Source of the DNA: Microcaldota archaeon
GTDB taxonomy: Archaea > Micrarchaeota > Micrarchaeia > Anstonellales > Anstonellaceae
Assembly (NCBI GenBank): GCA_026414325.1
Contig: JAOAJF010000022.1
Location: 1-13,347 of the forward strand
Reading direction: 5' to 3'
DNA: 13,347 nucleotides
This document shows positions 12,036 to 13,347 of this stretch, in pieces. The notes beneath the pieces were generated by a model. The model saw only the letters and a program-made list of their open reading frames with translations, was not told the DNA's origin and made no database searches. Made by a program: the position numbers and the translations under genes. Each line of letters opens with the position of its first letter. Position 1 is the first letter of the stretch.

Positions 12036-12680
12036 CTAACTTTTTTTAGGCTCTCTTGCTCCATATTCTTTTAATAAATTCAAAATTGCTAATTTTTTGT
12101 TGTTGAATTCTTCAAACTCATCAGATAGAGCTTTTGTTTCTTTTCTTTTTCTAACTAACAAAAGCTCAGTAGAAGGTTTTTTCTCAAATTGCTTATAGAT
12201 AACATGATCTAATGCACTAAGACCTTCTTTTGTTGCATTTGGATCTGCACCAAGTTTCAAGGCTAATTCTACTCCTTCTCTATCTAACTCATCAATAGCT
12301 TTAAAGAGTGCTTGATAGGCTAATTCCTTTTTTATTCCTTCCAAGCCATGTTCTTTAATCTGGCTAGAGAGAGAATCTAGAAGAGAAATTAAATTTTGAT
12401 CAGCAACAAAAAAGAATTTTACTTTATCCTTTGCTTCTAAAAATCCAAATTCTGACTCTGTTTTGAGAGAAGTTATTAGTTCTAACATTAGGAGCTTTTC
12501 TAAGTCTTTTGCTGTTTTTAGCTCTAAAAGAAGATTTCTAAGAGCTGAATTTGAAAAAATTCTTAGACCATAGGCTAGAGCTAAAGAATTTTTTAGCTGA
12601 TCAGTTTGTGGAAGTTTATTTATAAACTCGTTTTCTTTTTTAATATTTTTATTGTTGTTTTGATTTTTTTGCTTTTTCAT
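12036..12680 (-). CDS. Ankyrin-repeat protein, hypothetical
   Basis: A 214-residue protein from the ATG at 12680; an in-frame TTG at 12692 is an alternative. The N-terminus is a Lys/Asn-rich tail followed by helices. Residues about 124-160 contain a recognisable ankyrin repeat (LDREGVELALKLGADPNATKEGLSALDHV), and a second partial one is at the C-terminus (LLKEYGAREP). The fold of the segment between and before these is not resolved from sequence; it is helical and may hold further degenerate repeats. The ATG lies 32 bases inside the upstream gene, so translation is coupled. Ankyrins mediate protein binding; the partner is unknown. Confidence 0.65.
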   Translation of the reverse strand: MKKQKNQNNNKNIKKENEFINKLPQTDQLKNSLALAYGLRIFSNSALRNLLLELKTAKDLEKLLMLELITSLKTESEFGFLEAKDKVKFFFVADQNLISLLDSLSSQIKEHGLEGIKKELAYQALFKAIDELDREGVELALKLGADPNATKEGLSALDHVIYKQFEKKPSTELLLVRKRKETKALSDEFEEFNNKKLAILNLLKEYGAREPKKS

Positions 12681-13176
12681 AAACAATCTCAACTCCTCTT
12701 TTTTGTAAAATATTTAACAAATAATCATAAAGTTCTTTGTTTATTTTAATTTGATTGACTAATTTGAGCAAATCTTTTTCTAAGTCTAAAATATCTAAAA
12801 TGTCAATAGCTCTTTTTGAAGTTTGGGGGCAAAAACCATCTAAAATAATTTTTCTTAATATTTCTGCAAGAGAGCCTCTTTTTCTTTGTTCTATTTCTGA
12901 AAAGGGCTGACAAGATAAATCTAGCTCTAAAAAATCTAGAATTTTATTTATTGTTTTTGTATCCCCAGATTTAGAGCTAAATCTTAGATTTTTTAGATAA
13001 TAAGAAAATCGTTGAGCAAAAGATTTACTAAAATTTTCATTTAGTTTTTCTAAAAGCAGCTCTCTCTTATAAAAAAAATTTGTTGGTTTATTTAACTCAA
13101 AATTTGGAACTACTCCCTTCTTTTGATAGTGTTTAATTACATTAGTTGACAGATATCCTTTTCTTTTAAAAAGCAT
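12649..13176 (-). CDS. Helical-repeat protein, paralogue of the gene at 10882
   Basis: A 175-residue basic, helical protein, first of a three-gene transcript. It shares with the 170-residue protein the block SLAEILRKIILDGFCPQTSK (102-121), aligned to SLVVILKRIV... SKK, and the flanking helix pattern. The same 'LxxGxxP' motif is also visible near the N-terminus (IKHYQKKGVVPN, 14-25). The C-terminal part (LLNILQKRGVE) resembles an ankyrin outer helix. No known family fits. The ATG at 13176 is preceded by GGTGA four bases upstream, which secures the start. A TATA element is present at 13205-13218. Confidence 0.62.
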   Translation of the reverse strand: MLFKRKGYLSTNVIKHYQKKGVVPNFELNKPTNFFYKRELLLEKLNENFSKSFAQRFSYYLKNLRFSSKSGDTKTINKILDFLELDLSCQPFSEIEQRKRGSLAEILRKIILDGFCPQTSKRAIDILDILDLEKDLLKLVNQIKINKELYDYLLNILQKRGVEIVYEKAKKSKQQ

Positions 13177-13204
13177 GGACTCACCAATGAATAAATTTCG
13201 ATTA

Positions 13205-13218
13205 ATAAATAATATAAA
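13205..13218 (-). promoter_or_regulatory. TATA box of the helical-repeat gene cluster
   Basis: The minus strand reads TTTATATTATTTAT about 29-42 nt before the ATG at 13176, giving a start near 13186 and a short leader that holds the GGTGA site. It faces the opposite-strand TATA at 13230-13240. Confidence 0.45.
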
Positions 13219-13229
13219 TGTGTAAAAAA

Positions 13230-13240
13230 GTTTATAAATA
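13230..13240 (+). promoter_or_regulatory. Strong plus-strand TATA box at the right edge
   Basis: GTTTATAAATA is a near-ideal archaeal TATA box with a predicted start near 13262. No protein-coding frame begins downstream in the window, so it is likely to drive an RNA gene. Confidence 0.5.
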
Positions 13241-13261
13241 TGATTAATGCAACTTTTTGTA

Positions 13262-13347
13262 TTAGACTAAAGGATTGTAAATGGCCCTTAGTAGTCTGCC
13301 TTCTGTTTTAAGCCACATTTGACTAAGCGGTCAGAATGACCTTGCAC
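13262..13347 (+). ncRNA. Candidate structured RNA running off the right edge
   Basis: Downstream of the TATA box at 13230-13240 the DNA is clearly richer in G and C (about 40%) than the surrounding region. GACTA-AAGG (13265-13273) pairs with CCTT-AG-TAGTC (13286-13296) as a nine-pair stem with a two-base bulge. GGTCA-GAA-TGACC (13329-13341) forms a perfect five-pair hairpin. The only short frame, from ATG at 13281, stops after 13 codons. I do not recognise tRNA, SRP RNA, RNase P or rRNA in it. The 3' end lies beyond the window. Confidence 0.35.

Noticed and set aside
11479..12074. Plus-strand frames of 130 and 68 residues opposite the coiled-coil protein
   Set aside because: They are mirror images of AAA/GAA codons in the coiled coil. 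The minus-strand frame has a ribosome-binding site, a neighbour at nine bases and a clear architecture.
13281..13322. Short frame from ATG at 13281 (MALSSLPSV...)
   Set aside because: It stops after 13 codons and overlaps a stem, so it is not a convincing gene.
1..13347. CRISPR array, insertion sequence or integrase
   Set aside because: No regularly spaced repeats, transposase motifs or terminal inverted repeats were seen. The ribosomal and tRNA context looks like ordinary chromosome.

Overview
The window reads as a piece of an AT-rich archaeal chromosome, probably a small-genome lineage (DPANN-like or a reduced euryarchaeon; I cannot place it further). The archaeal signs are the ribosomal block L7Ae-S28e-L24e-Ndk, a DUF359-type GTP-dependent dephospho-CoA kinase, a tRNA-Thr with a U discriminator and no encoded CCA, a 5S rRNA gene standing alone, TATA boxes about 26 nt upstream of transcript starts, and a GGTGA ribosome-binding motif repeated before many genes.

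Layout. 1-409 (-): the 5' part of a secreted, sequon-rich surface protein running off the left edge. 522-593 (-): tRNA-Thr(GGU) with a duplicated TATA box. 649-861 (-) and 1914-2111 (-): two small two-helix membrane proteins flanking a PfkB-family sugar/nucleoside kinase (983-1903, +). 2219-7318 (+): a tight five-gene operon of GbsR/MarR-like regulator, MacB/LolD-type ATPase, a membrane-anchored exoprotein of beta-sandwich domains (COG1361/CARDB style) and two paralogous MacB/FtsX permeases. The regulator's promoter carries a repeat that looks like an operator. 7319-9169 (-): dephospho-CoA kinase preceded by a large membrane-anchored surface protein, convergent with the operon with no base between the stop codons. 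9209-9320 (-): 5S rRNA. 9366-10822 (-): L7Ae, S28e, L24e and Ndk. 10882-13176 (-): four poorly characterised genes, two visibly paralogous, one with an ankyrin repeat, one a coiled coil with two membrane helices. 13220-13347: a strong plus-strand TATA box followed by a hairpin-rich, non-coding, relatively GC-rich edge that may begin an unidentified RNA gene.

How the parts work together. The five-gene operon looks like a self-regulated single-membrane MacB-type machine in which the beta-sandwich exoprotein takes the position bacteria give to the MacA adaptor. The L7Ae-to-Ndk block is a normal archaeal translation operon, but its L24e has lost all four zinc-binding cysteines and L7Ae and L24e both carry long Lys/Glu-rich tails. 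The most original-looking material is the helical-repeat gene cluster on the right, the zinc-less L24e, the putative CTG start of the second permease and the candidate RNA at the right edge. No mobile element, CRISPR array or integrase was seen, and no gene-free stretch exceeds 300 bases.
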